Source: Deltaproteobacteria bacterium
Lineage (GTDB): Bacteria > Desulfobacterota > Desulfarculia > Desulfarculales > Desulfarculaceae
DNA: 64,000 nt
Assembly (NCBI GenBank): GCA_020444165.1
Contig: JAHLLK010000001.1
Location: 124,001-188,000 of the forward strand
Direction of reading: 5' to 3'
A program made the translations under genes and the position numbers. The notes below the pieces were generated by a model that saw only the letters and a list, made by a program, of their open reading frames with translations, did not search any database and was not told the DNA's origin. This document shows positions 25,620 through 34,310 of the stretch, piece after piece. Within the stretch, counting starts at the first letter, position 1; each line of letters starts with the position of its first letter.

Positions 25620-25990
25620 CTCCGGCGGCGTGCCGCCGCTGCCAATGCGAGTCGGGCAGGGTTGTCCTCCGCACGTTACCTCGCACGCTCCCGAAGTTGG
25701 GCCGCGTGCCGCCGCTGCCAATGCGTGTCGGCGGCGTGCCGCCGCTGTCAATGCGTGTCGGGCGGGGTCGCCCTTCGCACGGCATCGCGCGCGCTCACAA
25801 AGTTGGACGGCGTGCCGCCGCTGCCAAGGCGGATCGGGCGAGGCTGTCATTCAGGCCTAGGTCGCACGCTCCCGGAGCAGGCTCGCCCCTTGCACAAAAC
25901 CTATCGGGCGGCGTGCCACCGCTGGCAATGCGGGGCGGGTGGGGTTATCCTCCCAACCAAGCTCGCGCGCCCCCTCGGAGGGTTTGACCC
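25620..25990. repeat. Degenerate tandem repeat array
   Basis: Five units share the core GGCGTGCCGCCGCTGCCAAT, beginning near 25626, 25704, 25733, 25809 and 25910. Full units of about 75-100 bases continue with GCG.GTCGGGCGGGGT, a CCT.CGCACG block and CGCTCCC.AAGTTGG; the second unit is cut short at 30 bases. Variation among units is high, so this is an old array. It occupies most of the 624-base spacer between the transporter operon and the nitroreductase gene. No conserved frame spans it. Confidence 0.65.
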
Positions 25991-26033
25991 GCAAACCCAA
26001 ATCCCCAGGCGGGCGGCCCATAGCAATAAACGC

Positions 26034-26061
26034 CTGACCATCCGCCGGCTTGGGCTACAAT
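26034..26061 (+). promoter_or_regulatory. Predicted promoter of the nitroreductase gene
   Basis: CTGACC at 26034-26039 and TACAAT at 26056-26061 are 16 bases apart. The -10 matches at five of six positions. A very similar TGGGCTACAAT segment precedes the Rieske-like gene at 44926-44936. Confidence 0.4.
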
Positions 26062-26154
26062 GAAAATGGCGCGGCAGTCGGTAATGGCCGGAACGCGGGG
26101 GAAGCGCGCCCATGCCCCGGCCCGGCCGAGTTCATGCCAGACGGGGAGGAAGGT

Positions 26155-26667
26155 TTGGAAGCCCAGGAAGTCTTACAGCTGATCCAGAGCCGCCGCAGTG
26201 TGCGGCATTTCAGCGATGCTCCGGTGGACGGGGACCAGGTGGACGCCATCCTGGAAGCCGGTCGCTGGGCCCCCAGCGGGTTGAATAACCAGGCTTGGCG
26301 CTTTGCGGTTATCGGCGATGCCTCGGTGCGGGCCGAGATCGCCGCTCTTACCCGCTACGGATCGGTCATCACCAACGCGCCGGTGATCATCGCGGTGTTC
26401 GTGCACCGGCCTTCCATGTATCACGAGGTCAAGGATTACCAGGCCATCGGGGCCTGCCTGCAAAACATGCTGCTCATGACGCAAGCCCTGGGGCTGGGCG
26501 CGGTGTGGCTGGGGGAAATCCTCAAGAACGCCGAGGCGGTGCGCCAGGTGCTGGGGCTCTCCCAGGACCTGGAGCTGATGGCCGTGGTTGCTCTGGGCCA
26601 CCCCAAGAAGGAAGGGGGCAAGGGCGAGCGCAAGGAGCTGACGGATCTGGTGCTGGTGCGGCGCTGA
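26155..26667 (+). CDS. Nitroreductase-family protein
   Basis: The protein has 170 residues from a TTG at 26155 with GGAGGAAG in front; an ATG at 26134 would add seven residues but has no ribosome site. It opens with the family signature IQSRRSVRHFSDAPV, which binds FMN phosphate. WAPSGLNNQAWRFAVIGD and GLGAVWLGEI complete the FMN fold, with a final GHPKKE region. Such enzymes are FMN-dependent NAD(P)H oxidoreductases acting as dimers; the physiological substrate is unknown. It is 31 bases upstream of a lipoprotein gene and may be co-transcribed with it. Confidence 0.88.
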   Translation: MEAQEVLQLIQSRRSVRHFSDAPVDGDQVDAILEAGRWAPSGLNNQAWRFAVIGDASVRAEIAALTRYGSVITNAPVIIAVFVHRPSMYHEVKDYQAIGACLQNMLLMTQALGLGAVWLGEILKNAEAVRQVLGLSQDLELMAVVALGHPKKEGGKGERKELTDLVLVRR

Positions 26668-26698
26668 GGCGCCGCGCGGACCGGGGGAAAGGGAAAAG

Positions 26699-27163
26699 AT
26701 GCTGCGTATGAACCGGGGGAAATCTTGGCGGATCGGTGGTCTCATCTTGGCGTTGGGGTTCATGTTGGCCCTGGGCTGCGAAACCATGAGTCCCGCCCCA
26801 GTCGAGCCTCCCACTCCCGCCGGGGCCAAGGAAAAGCCGGCCCAGGTGGTGGAGCTGGGCCGCTCCTATGACTTCGACGACATCCGGGTCCCCACCATGC
26901 TGGATCTGAAACAGGACAAGTCCTTTGTCTTCCGGGTGGGCGATTTCAAGGCCGGGGTCCTGTCCTTCTCGGGCCGGGTGGAGGTGCAGAGCCTGATCAA
27001 TTATTTCGCGGACAGCATGGGCAAGGACGGCTGGACCCTGAAGGGCTCCTTCAAGTACCCCACCGTGGCCTTGTTCTTCGCCAAGAAGGACCGCACCGCG
27101 GTGATCCGCATCACCGAGGGCACCTTCTACACCGACGTGGAGATCTGGGTCGCGCCGGTTTAA
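26699..27163 (+). CDS. Predicted lipoprotein, uncharacterised
   Basis: The 154-residue protein has an N-terminal hydrophobic segment ending in MLALGC, a plausible though atypical lipobox with Cys27. A Pro-rich linker (about 30-48) leads to a compact domain containing FDDIRVPTMLDL, SFVFRVGDFKAG and DGWTLKGSFKYPTVALFFAK. I recognise the type from related anaerobes but know no function. The likely location is the periplasmic face of the inner or outer membrane. Its stop codon lies within the left terminal repeat of element copy 2. Confidence 0.7.
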   Translation: MLRMNRGKSWRIGGLILALGFMLALGCETMSPAPVEPPTPAGAKEKPAQVVELGRSYDFDDIRVPTMLDLKQDKSFVFRVGDFKAGVLSFSGRVEVQSLINYFADSMGKDGWTLKGSFKYPTVALFFAKKDRTAVIRITEGTFYTDVEIWVAPV

Positions 27164-27419
27164 CCCGGATATTTCCCGGGGGGCGGGTGGCTCAGCCCGC
27201 GGCCAGGCGATATGGATAGGTTTTTGATTGAAGTTGCCCGCATGATCAGGTCACGTTTTGTCCCCGGACCGGCACCGCCAGATGGCGCCCGGCAAGGCGG
27301 CGGACGAGCGCAAATCGCAGGTGTAGCCATAGCTATGTCGAGGCGGGAGCGAAGTCAGCCACACAGCCGGGGGGCATCTGGCGCAGCCGGACGCCCGGTC
27401 TTCAGGAAATATCCGGGTT
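27162..27419 (-). repeat. Terminal-inverted-repeat element, copy 2
   Basis: The ends are a perfect 15-base inverted repeat: AACCCGGATATTTCC at 27162-27176, and GGAAATATCCGGGTT at 27405-27419. The pairing extends one more base on each side. The interior is the reverse complement of the copy 1 and copy 3 pattern (GACAAAACGTGACC, CATCTGGCGCAGCCGGACGC). It fills the gap between the lipoprotein and coaBC exactly: the left end overlaps the lipoprotein stop codon and the right end stops about 5 bases before the coaBC ATG. No gene lies inside. Confidence 0.72.
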
Positions 27420-27423
27420 AGCT

Positions 27424-28641
27424 ATGGACCAAAAAAATACACCATACCAAGTGCTCTTGGGGGTGACCGGCGGCATCGCGGCCTACAAGGCCTGCGAGCT
27501 GGCCAGCGCCCTGGTCAAGGAGGGGGTGCAGGTGCGGGTGGTGATGACCCGCAACGCCACCCGCTTCGTGGGGCCGCTCACTTTTGCCGCCCTCACCGGC
27601 CAAGCCCCGGTGTTGGACGACGACCTGTTCGACCCCGGCCGCGAGGCGGCCATCAGCCACATCGACCTGGCCCGCTGGGCCCAGGTGGTGGTGGTGGCCC
27701 CGGCCACGGCCAACCTCCTGGCCAAGGCCGCCGGCGGCCTGGCCGACGATCTCTTGTCCACCGTGCTCCTGGCCACCCGGGCCCCCCTCATCCTGGCCCC
27801 GGCCATGAACCCGGCCATGTGGGCCCACCCGGCCACCCAGGAGAACGCGGCCCGGCTCACCGTCCGGGGCGCCCGCCTGGTGGGGCCGGCCGCCGGCCGC
27901 ACCGCCTGCGGAGAGGAGGGCCCCGGCCGCTTGGCCGAGCCGGCCGAGATCGCCGAAGTGGTGTGGCAGGAGCTCACGCCCCACGACCTGAGCGGGGTGC
28001 GGATCTTGGTGAGCGCCGGACCCACCCGCGAGCATCTGGACCCGGTGCGCTACATTTCCAACCCCTCCAGCGGGCGCATGGGCATCGAACTGGCCCGGGC
28101 CGCCCGCCAGCGGGGGGCCCTGACCACCCTGGTCCTGGGCCCCACCCATCTGCCGGCCCCGGCCGGAGTGGACACGGTGCGGGTCACCAGCGCGGCCCAG
28201 ATGGCCGAGGCGATCCTGGGCCGGGCGGAGCAGGCCCAGGTGGTGATCAAGGCCGCGGCGGTGAGCGATTTCCGGCCCGCGGTCTGCGCGGACCAGAAAG
28301 TGAAAAAGCGGGGCCAGGGCGAGGAAAACTGCTGTCTGGTGGCCACCACGGACATCCTGGCCAGCCTGGGCCGGACCAAGGGCGAACGCATTCTGGTGGG
28401 CTTTGCGGCCGAGACCGAGGAAGTGCTGGCCCATGCCCAGGCCAAGCTGACCGCCAAGAACCTGGACCTGTTGGTGGCCAACGACGTGACCGCCCCGGAC
28501 GCCGGCTTTGGGGTGGAAACCAACCGGGTGCATCTCCTGCACGCCGGCGGCCGGGTGGAGTCCCTGCCGGTGATGAGCAAGGCCCGGGTGGCCCACGCCA
28601 TCCTCGACCGGGTGGTGGACCTCCTGGTGGCCAAGAGATGA
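27424..28641 (+). CDS. coaBC: Bifunctional phosphopantothenoylcysteine decarboxylase / synthase
   Basis: The 405-residue protein has the CoaC half (1-185) with GVTGGIAAYKACEL, the catalytic His in ISHIDLARWA, LAPAMNPAMW and the proton-donor Cys in TACGEEGPGRL, and the CoaB half (190-400) with SAGPTREHLDPVRYISN, SSGRMG, AAAVSDFRP and a Lys-rich synthetase loop. It makes 4'-phosphopantetheine from phosphopantothenate, cysteine and CTP in CoA synthesis. The usual ribosome site is missing: the ATG follows immediately on the terminal repeat of element copy 2. The next gene begins 4 bases after its stop. Confidence 0.95.
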   Translation: MDQKNTPYQVLLGVTGGIAAYKACELASALVKEGVQVRVVMTRNATRFVGPLTFAALTGQAPVLDDDLFDPGREAAISHIDLARWAQVVVVAPATANLLAKAAGGLADDLLSTVLLATRAPLILAPAMNPAMWAHPATQENAARLTVRGARLVGPAAGRTACGEEGPGRLAEPAEIAEVVWQELTPHDLSGVRILVSAGPTREHLDPVRYISNPSSGRMGIELARAARQRGALTTLVLGPTHLPAPAGVDTVRVTSAAQMAEAILGRAEQAQVVIKAAAVSDFRPAVCADQKVKKRGQGEENCCLVATTDILASLGRTKGERILVGFAAETEEVLAHAQAKLTAKNLDLLVANDVTAPDAGFGVETNRVHLLHAGGRVESLPVMSKARVAHAILDRVVDLLVAKR

Positions 28642-28645
28642 GCTG

Positions 28646-29422
28646 GTGAGCCGGCCCTCCTGGCAGGAATTCCGGGAGTACCTCTTGTGCCGGGGGCGGC
28701 TGGGCTTGGCCCGGGTTTCCGGCAGCCCCGCCGACCTGGAGCGCCTGGCGGCCAAGTTGTTCCCCACCGCCCCGCCGGGCCCGTCCCCGGCCGCGGCCCC
28801 GCCTGGGGCCGGTCCGGACCAGGGCCCCTGGCCCGCGCCCTTGCCCCCCGCGGTGGGAACCCTTGAGCAAATACGCGCCTTCATGGGAGAATGTACTAGG
28901 TGCCCCCTGGCCCGGGGCCGGAGTCGCCTGGTTTTCGGCGAAGGCCCAGAGCCGGCGCGGCTCATGCTCATCGGCGAGGCGCCCGGGGCGGCGGAAGACC
29001 GCCAGGGACGGCCCTTCGTGGGGCCGGCCGGCCAGCTCCTGGCCCGCATGCTGGCCGCGGTGGGGATTTCCCGGGAGGAAGTCTTCATCACCAACCTGGT
29101 GAAGTGCCGCCCGCCGGAGAACCGGGACCCGGAACCGGGCGAGCGGGCCGCCTGCCGCCCCTTTTTGGAGGCCCAGGTGCGGGCCGTGGCCCCGGAGTTG
29201 ATCCTGGGCCTGGGCCGCCTGGCCGCCCAGGCCCTGTGGGACCGCCCGGACCCGGTGAGCCAGCTCCGGGGACAGCGGGGTGAGGTGGGGGGCGTGCCGC
29301 TCCTCACCACCTTCCACCCCGCCTATCTCCTGCGTTCGCCCGGGCACAAGGCCCTGGCCTACCAGGATTTGAAGGCGGCGGCCCGTTGCCTGGCCCGGGA
29401 CCCCGCGCCGGCAGGCCCCTGA
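28646..29422 (+). CDS. Family-4 uracil-DNA glycosylase
   Basis: The protein has 258 residues from a GTG at 28646. A Pro/Ala-rich linker (about 45-70) precedes the conserved domain. Visible motifs: CTRCPLARGR (two Fe-S cysteines), GEAPGAAEDRQGRPFVGPAG (active-site motif 1), NLVKCRPPENRDP with a further Cys, and TFHPAYLLR (motif 2). Family-4 enzymes carry a [4Fe-4S] cluster and remove uracil from DNA. It is probably translated together with coaBC, a common arrangement in this group. Confidence 0.9.
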   Translation: MSRPSWQEFREYLLCRGRLGLARVSGSPADLERLAAKLFPTAPPGPSPAAAPPGAGPDQGPWPAPLPPAVGTLEQIRAFMGECTRCPLARGRSRLVFGEGPEPARLMLIGEAPGAAEDRQGRPFVGPAGQLLARMLAAVGISREEVFITNLVKCRPPENRDPEPGERAACRPFLEAQVRAVAPELILGLGRLAAQALWDRPDPVSQLRGQRGEVGGVPLLTTFHPAYLLRSPGHKALAYQDLKAAARCLARDPAPAGP

Positions 29423-29468
29423 GCCTCCGGCCCGGCCCCTCGTTCACCCCGCGGCAAGGGAGAGTTCC

Positions 29469-30866
29469 ATGACCATGGCAAGGCGATGGCGGAGCCTGGG
29501 GCTGGCGGCGCTCCTCTCTTGGCTGCTCCTTTGCGGCGGCCGTGACGGGGCTCTGGCCGCCACCCCGGCCGCCCCGACCGCCACCCCGCCCCCCCACCCC
29601 CCCGCGGCCGCTCCGGCCGGGCGGGAATCCTCCAGCGGCCCGGTGTGGGTGGTGGAACTGGCCGACACCATCAATCCGGGCACGGCCCTGTACCTGGTCT
29701 CGTCCTTGGAGCGGGCCCGGGCGGCCGACGCCGCCCTGGTGGTCATCACCCTGGACACCCCGGGCGGCCTGGTGGACTCCATGCGCCAGATGGTGCAGGC
29801 TGTTCTGGCCTCGCCCCTGCCGGTTGTCGTGTACGTGGCGCCTTCCGGGGCCCGGGCCACCTCGGCCGGGGCTTTCCTGGTGTTGGCCTCGCCCTTGGCG
29901 GCCATGGCTCCGGCCACCCACCTGGGCGCGGCCCATCCCGTGGGCGCGGGCGGCGAGGACATCAAGGGCACCATGGGCGAAAAGGTGGTGAGCGACCTGA
30001 CCGCCTACGCGGTGAGCCTGGCCAAGAAGCGGGGCCGCAACCCGGAACTGGCCCGGGCCATGGTGGAGAAGTCCACCAGCTATGACGCGGGCGAGGCCCT
30101 GAAGTTGGGCCTGGTGCAGATCCTGGCCCCGGACCTGGGCACCCTGTTGAAGGACCTGGAGGGACGCAAGGTGGAAACGGCTCAGGGCCCGGTGACCGTG
30201 CACGTGGCCGGCCGGCCCCTGCGCTATGACCACCCGGGCCTCCGGGAGCGGCTGCTGGCCGTGTTGGCCAACCCCAACCTGGCTTACATCCTGATGATGA
30301 TCGGCCTGGCCGGGCTGTACTTCGAGCTGAGCAATCCCGGAGCCATCTTCCCCGGGGTGGTGGGGGCGGTCAGCCTCATCCTGGCCTTTTTCGCGTTGAG
30401 CACCTTGCCGGTGAGTTACGCGGGCCTGGCCCTGATCCTCCTGGCCGTGGTGCTGTTCTTTGCCGAGATAAAGGTGGTCAGTCACGGGCTGTTGTCCCTG
30501 GGCGGGGCGGTGTCCCTGATCCTGGGCTCGTTGATGCTGTTCAACTCCAGCGACGAGTTGGTGGCCGTGTCCCTGGCCGTGTTGGTGCCCACGGTGATCA
30601 CCATAATCTGTTTTTTCGCCGGGGTGGCCTATTTGGCCGGGCGCGCCCAGTTGGCCCAGTCCCGGACTGGAGTGGAGGGCCTGTTCGGCCTGGAGGGGGT
30701 GGCTCTGGGCGAAGGCAGGGTGAAGGTGCAGGGCGAGATTTGGCGGGCGGAAAGCAGTGAGCCCCTGACCAAGGGGCAACGGGTGGTGGTCAAGGCCCTG
30801 CGGGACCTGACCCTGGTGGTGGCCCCGGCCCCGGACCGGCCGGGCACAACCCATAAGGAGGGATGA
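29469..30866 (+). CDS. NfeD-type membrane serine protease
   Basis: The 465-residue protein has a signal peptide (1-31), a Pro/Ala linker, a ClpP-class serine protease domain (about 58-245), then four or five transmembrane helices (about 270-400) and a C-terminal OB-fold NfeD domain. The nucleophile is the Ser in PSGARATSAGAF and the partner Lys is in MGEKVVSDLTAY, as in archaeal 1510-N protease. GGLVDSMRQMVQ is the substrate-groove segment. These proteases cleave the hydrophobic tail of stomatin-type proteins, and the slipin gene follows directly. Confidence 0.92.
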   Translation: MTMARRWRSLGLAALLSWLLLCGGRDGALAATPAAPTATPPPHPPAAAPAGRESSSGPVWVVELADTINPGTALYLVSSLERARAADAALVVITLDTPGGLVDSMRQMVQAVLASPLPVVVYVAPSGARATSAGAFLVLASPLAAMAPATHLGAAHPVGAGGEDIKGTMGEKVVSDLTAYAVSLAKKRGRNPELARAMVEKSTSYDAGEALKLGLVQILAPDLGTLLKDLEGRKVETAQGPVTVHVAGRPLRYDHPGLRERLLAVLANPNLAYILMMIGLAGLYFELSNPGAIFPGVVGAVSLILAFFALSTLPVSYAGLALILLAVVLFFAEIKVVSHGLLSLGGAVSLILGSLMLFNSSDELVAVSLAVLVPTVITIICFFAGVAYLAGRAQLAQSRTGVEGLFGLEGVALGEGRVKVQGEIWRAESSEPLTKGQRVVVKALRDLTLVVAPAPDRPGTTHKEG

Positions 30867-30872
30867 GCGGTC

Positions 30873-31667
30873 ATGGATACCTTGTTCAATGTTATCGAGG
30901 GCCTGGTGGGGGGACTGCTTCCCATCATCATTTTGGTGGTGCTGTTCCTGTTCGCCGCCCTCAAGGTGCTCAAGGAGTATGAACGCGGCGTGATCTTCCG
31001 CCTGGGCCGGGTCATCAAAGCCAAAGGCCCGGGGCTCATCATCCTGATCCCCCTTATCGACCGCATGACCCGGGTGAGCCTCAGGACCGTGACCATGGAC
31101 GTGGCCCCCCAGGACGTCATCACCCGGGACAACGTGTCCGTAGCCGTGAACGCGGTGCTTTATTTCAGGGTGATGGATCCGGTGAACGCCATCGTGCAGG
31201 TGGAGGACTATCTCTTCGCCACCAGCCAGTTGGCCCAGACCACCCTCAGGAGCGTGTGCGGCCAGGTGGAGATGGACGAGCTGTTGTCCGAGCGGGACAA
31301 GATCAACTCTCAGTTGCAACAAATCCTGGACGAGCACACCGACGCCTGGGGCATCAAGGTCTCCACCGTGGAGGTGAAGCACATCGACCTGCCCACCGAG
31401 ATGCAGCGGGCCATGGCCCGCCAGGCCGAGGCGGAGCGGGAGCGGCGGGCCAAGATCATCAACGCCGAGGGCGAGCTGCAGGCCTCGCACACCCTGGCCG
31501 AAGCGGCCGAGATCATGGGCAAGCACCCGGCCGCCCTGCAGCTGCGGTATCTGCAAACCCTCCGGGAAGTGGCTGCGGAGAACAACTCCACCACCCTGTT
31601 CCCCATGCCCATCGACCTGTTGACTCCGTTTATAAACAAGGTTGCCAAACAGGCCGCCAGCGAGTAA
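30873..31667 (+). CDS. Slipin (stomatin/SPFH-domain membrane protein)
   Basis: The 264-residue protein has one N-terminal helix (about 12-32), then an SPFH/band-7 domain beginning [20 protein letters not shown], with [14 protein letters not shown] and [20 protein letters not shown] coiled-coil (about 185-215, rich in Ala/Glu/Arg) ends in a hydrophobic tail, [14 protein letters not shown]. Slipins form membrane microdomain scaffolds. The NfeD-slipin operon is a conserved pair, here separated by 6 bases. Confidence 0.93.
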   Translation: MDTLFNVIEGLVGGLLPIIILVVLFLFAALKVLKEYERGVIFRLGRVIKAKGPGLIILIPLIDRMTRVSLRTVTMDVAPQDVITRDNVSVAVNAVLYFRVMDPVNAIVQVEDYLFATSQLAQTTLRSVCGQVEMDELLSERDKINSQLQQILDEHTDAWGIKVSTVEVKHIDLPTEMQRAMARQAEAERERRAKIINAEGELQASHTLAEAAEIMGKHPAALQLRYLQTLREVAAENNSTTLFPMPIDLLTPFINKVAKQAASE

Positions 31668-31736
31668 ACTCCGAAACTCGTCGCACCGTAACGGACAACC
31701 GTTTAATCATATTCAGACGCGCGGAAGAAGAAGAGA

Positions 31737-32066
31737 ATGGCCGAAAAACAGGAAAAAGCCAAACCGCTGGACAAAATGACCGCCAAGGAGCTCCGGGAGA
31801 TGGCCTTGGGTATCGAGGGCATCTTGGGCGTGCACAGCATGAACAAGGGCGAGCTTCTCGAAGCCATCAAGGAAGCCAAGGGCATCGTGGATGAGGGCAC
31901 CAAGAAGGATGTGGGCAACATCCGCGAGATCAAGCTGCAGATCAAGAATCTGCGCGAGAAGCGGGAAGAGGCCCGGGGAGCCGGCTCCATGGAAAAGGTC
32001 GACATCCTGCGCCGCCGCATCGGCCGCCTGAAGAAAAAGACCCGCCGCCTGGCCGCCGGCGAGTAG
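31737..32066 (+). CDS. Small Rho_N-domain-like protein
   Basis: The 109-residue, Lys-rich protein has a SAP/Rho_N-like helical module (about residues 10-50: LDKMTAKELREMALGI, then MNKGELLEAIKEAKG), the fold at the N-terminus of transcription factor Rho. It continues as a basic coiled coil (about 60-105) ending RRRIGRLKKKTRRLAAGE. It lacks the Rho ATPase. A nucleic-acid-binding role is plausible from fold and charge only. It stands alone after the slipin gene, 69 bases downstream. Confidence 0.75.
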   Translation: MAEKQEKAKPLDKMTAKELREMALGIEGILGVHSMNKGELLEAIKEAKGIVDEGTKKDVGNIREIKLQIKNLREKREEARGAGSMEKVDILRRRIGRLKKKTRRLAAGE

Positions 32067-32359
32067 CCGGAACTCCCCCTCCGCGGGCGGGGTCCGCCCC
32101 GCCGCGAGCCAGCCCACGGCCTTGCTCCCCGGATGCCCTTGGGGCCCGGAGGCGCAAGGCCGTGCTGCGTCCTGACCCGGCCCCGGGCCGACGCGGGGAG
32201 GGAGGGCCCCGCCCCCGCCTGGTTCCGCCCCTGCCTCTATCTTCTTATTGGCTTCTTACCAGGAGCTGGTCAGAGTGTTGGCCCAATTGTTGTCCTAGCC
32301 AAGCCATCACATCCGCCCGCATGTCCTGATTATGGATGGCCGTTCCATAACCTGAGGGG
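32067..32359. other. Spacer left of repeat copy C
   Basis: This stretch separates the convergent Rho_N-like and hisD genes. It is GC-rich at first and mixed after 32235. I see no gene and no clear intrinsic terminator for the plus-strand operon. Confidence 0.4.
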
Positions 32360-32503
32360 GATGCACGGTGCTTCCTGCACCGTGCATCTTTGGCGGGCCA
32401 TCCATGGCCCGCGCGAGGCCGGCTGCACACAACGAATCGACAAAATGTTGCGTAAATGGATGTATATACATCTAAAATATCGCAAATGCCGTGCACCGGC
32501 CTC
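32360..32503 (+). repeat. Modular palindromic repeat family 2, copy C (shortened)
   Basis: It begins with a perfect 12-bp hairpin (GATGCACGGTGC at 32360-32371, GCACCGTGCATC at 32377-32388). It then has TTTGGCGGGCCATCCATGGCC and the GAGGCCGG...CCGGCCTC pair (32415 to 32503) enclosing an AT-rich loop with a TGTATATACA palindrome. The TTGGCAAAAG and AATCAC modules of copies A, B and D are absent, so this is an internal deletion form. Confidence 0.6.
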
Positions 32504-32544
32504 AACCTAGTTAAAAATACGAAGTTTTTTGGGGGGAGGGGGGT

Positions 32545-32590
32545 GTGGGGGGAGGGGACCTTTTTTTCAAAAAAGGTCCCCTCCCCCCAC
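32545..32590. terminator. Long perfect hairpin after hisD
   Basis: A 22-bp stem (32545-32566 with 32569-32590) closes on two bases and lies 14 bases past the hisD stop. As at 5140-5185, the T/A runs are at the top of the stem. Shared flanks include AAGTTTTTTGGGG and a GGGGGTGTGGGGGG run on the left and CCCCCCACATCTTCCT on the right. It probably ends hisD transcription. Confidence 0.6.
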
Positions 32591-32604
32591 ATCTTCCTCT
32601 TCCG

Positions 32605-33906
32605 CTAAAAATCCTCTTCGGAAAAGCGCGCCTTCACCGCCTGGGCGTGGATGGGCAGGCCCTCGGCCTCGGCCAGGGTCACCACCGTGTCCGCCAGGCC
32701 GGCCAGGCCCTCCTGGGTCAGGTACTGGAAGGTGGGCTTTTTGATGAACTGGTCCACCGATAGTCCGCTGAACATCCGGGCCCCCATGGCCGTGGGCAGC
32801 ACGTGGTTGGTGCCCGAGGCATAGTCCCCCACCGGCACCGGAGCCCAGGGCCCCAGGAAGATGGAGCCGGCGTTGTTGATGCTTTGCAGGGTCACGAACG
32901 GCTCGGCGGTGACGATCTCCAGGTGCTCCGGGGCGTAGCGGTTCACGAACTCCAGGGCCTCGACCATGTCGGCCGCCACCAGCACCGCACAGTAGCGCCC
33001 GGCCCGGGCCAAAATCTCCCGGCGGGGCAGGGAGGGCCACAGGCGGTCGATCTCCCGGCACACCGCCTCGGCCAGGTCCAGATCGTCGGTGACCACCACC
33101 GCGGCCGAGTCGGGGTCGTGCTCCACCTGGGAGAGGAAGTCGTACGCCAACAACCGGGGGTTGGCGGTGTGGTCGGCCAGGATCAGGGCCTCGGACGGCC
33201 CTGCCGGGGAGTCGATGTCCACCCGGCCGTACACCAGCATCTTGGCCTGGGTCACGTACTTGTTGCCCGGACCCACGATCTTGTCCACCTTGGGCACCGT
33301 GGCCGTGCCGAAAGCCAGGGAGCCGATGGCCCAGGGGCCGCCCAGCTTGTAGATCTCGCTCACCCCGGCGATGTCCGCCGCCACCAGGGTGTAGGGGTTG
33401 GCCACCAATCCCTGGTCCGGGGGGGTGCAGACCACCACCCGGGACACCCCGGCCACCACCGCGGGCAAGACGGTCATCAGCGCGGTGGAGGGATAGGCGG
33501 CCCGCATGCCGGGCACGTAGCAGCCCACCCGCTCCAGGGGGGTGTGCTTGCGGCCGGCGTAAATGCCCGGGGCCACTTCCATCTGCCACTGGGGGCGCTC
33601 CAACTGGGCGGCGTGGAAGGTGCGGATGTTGGCCGCCGCCTTTTGCAGGTGCTTCACCACCTGGGCCGGCACCAAGTCATAGGCCGCGATGATCTCGGCC
33701 GGGGTCACCAGAAAATCTCCCGCCTGGAGATCTGGTTTCAACTCGGCGTGCCCCTCCAGGTTCACCACATCGCCCCGCGCTTTCAGGTCTTCCAGGATGC
33801 CCTTGACCCGTTCGTAGACGGTGGACACATCCTCGAGCGAGCGTTCCAAGAGGCGTTTCTTGCGTTCCGGGGCCAGGGCGGCCAGGGTTTCGGGCTGCAG
33901 GTTCAT
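32605..33906 (-). CDS. hisD: Histidinol dehydrogenase
   Basis: The 433-residue protein is standard length. Family signatures: GCYVPGMRAAYPSTALMTV, VDKIVGPGNKYV, DSPAGPSEALILAD and the zinc/catalytic block SQVEHDPDS; NHVLPT and HAQAVKAR supply the remaining ligands. HisD carries out the last two oxidations of histidine synthesis, histidinol to histidine, with two NAD+ in the cytoplasm. No other his gene is nearby, so hisD is separated from the rest of the pathway here. GGGAGAG precedes the ATG. Confidence 0.95.
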   Translation of the reverse strand: MNLQPETLAALAPERKKRLLERSLEDVSTVYERVKGILEDLKARGDVVNLEGHAELKPDLQAGDFLVTPAEIIAAYDLVPAQVVKHLQKAAANIRTFHAAQLERPQWQMEVAPGIYAGRKHTPLERVGCYVPGMRAAYPSTALMTVLPAVVAGVSRVVVCTPPDQGLVANPYTLVAADIAGVSEIYKLGGPWAIGSLAFGTATVPKVDKIVGPGNKYVTQAKMLVYGRVDIDSPAGPSEALILADHTANPRLLAYDFLSQVEHDPDSAAVVVTDDLDLAEAVCREIDRLWPSLPRREILARAGRYCAVLVAADMVEALEFVNRYAPEHLEIVTAEPFVTLQSINNAGSIFLGPWAPVPVGDYASGTNHVLPTAMGARMFSGLSVDQFIKKPTFQYLTQEGLAGLADTVVTLAEAEGLPIHAQAVKARFSEEDF

Positions 33907-34310
33907 GGGCTTCTCTCCCAGGGGCGGCGGGGGCCGGGGTACGGTGCCCGGCGAGGTTCTCGCTTATGGCTCGGGGCCGGGGCCGGGCCCGGGGGCCGTG
34001 CTCGGCATCCAGGCTCATATACCATCAACCCGGCCCGGGCGCATGCTGCCACGCGGTCGCGCCCGGTGGCCCGGCCCCGGCGGGGGGGTGAAAAATATTT
34101 TCGCCCGGGTGTTACCAAAGTCCGTCCCCACGCGATGATAATGGTAGGGATGGCTGTACCACGTTAGCAGGGAGACGGGCCGGGTTCAATTTAAGACTGC
34201 CCCGCCAAGAGCGTCTCATATTACTAAAGCCGTCAAGGGACGGCCCTGACCCTGCAACGTTAATATGCTTCGGCGCCCCCTAGAGGGGGATCCGGAATAG
34301 GAGGTTCGGC
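33907..34310. other. Divergent spacer between hisD and the envelope-stress cluster
   Basis: This 404-base stretch should hold promoters for hisD (leftward) and for the cluster starting at 34311. Candidate AT-rich patches are AATATTTTCGCCC near 34091 and CGTTAATATGC near 34257, but I cannot pair either with a convincing -35. A small 6-bp hairpin, CCCCCT-AG-AGGGGG, lies near 34276-34289. No gene is supported. Confidence 0.4.

Noticed and set aside
25620..25990. CRISPR-like array
   Set aside because: Units are diverged, spacing is irregular, there are no short identical repeats with unique spacers, and no cas gene is nearby.
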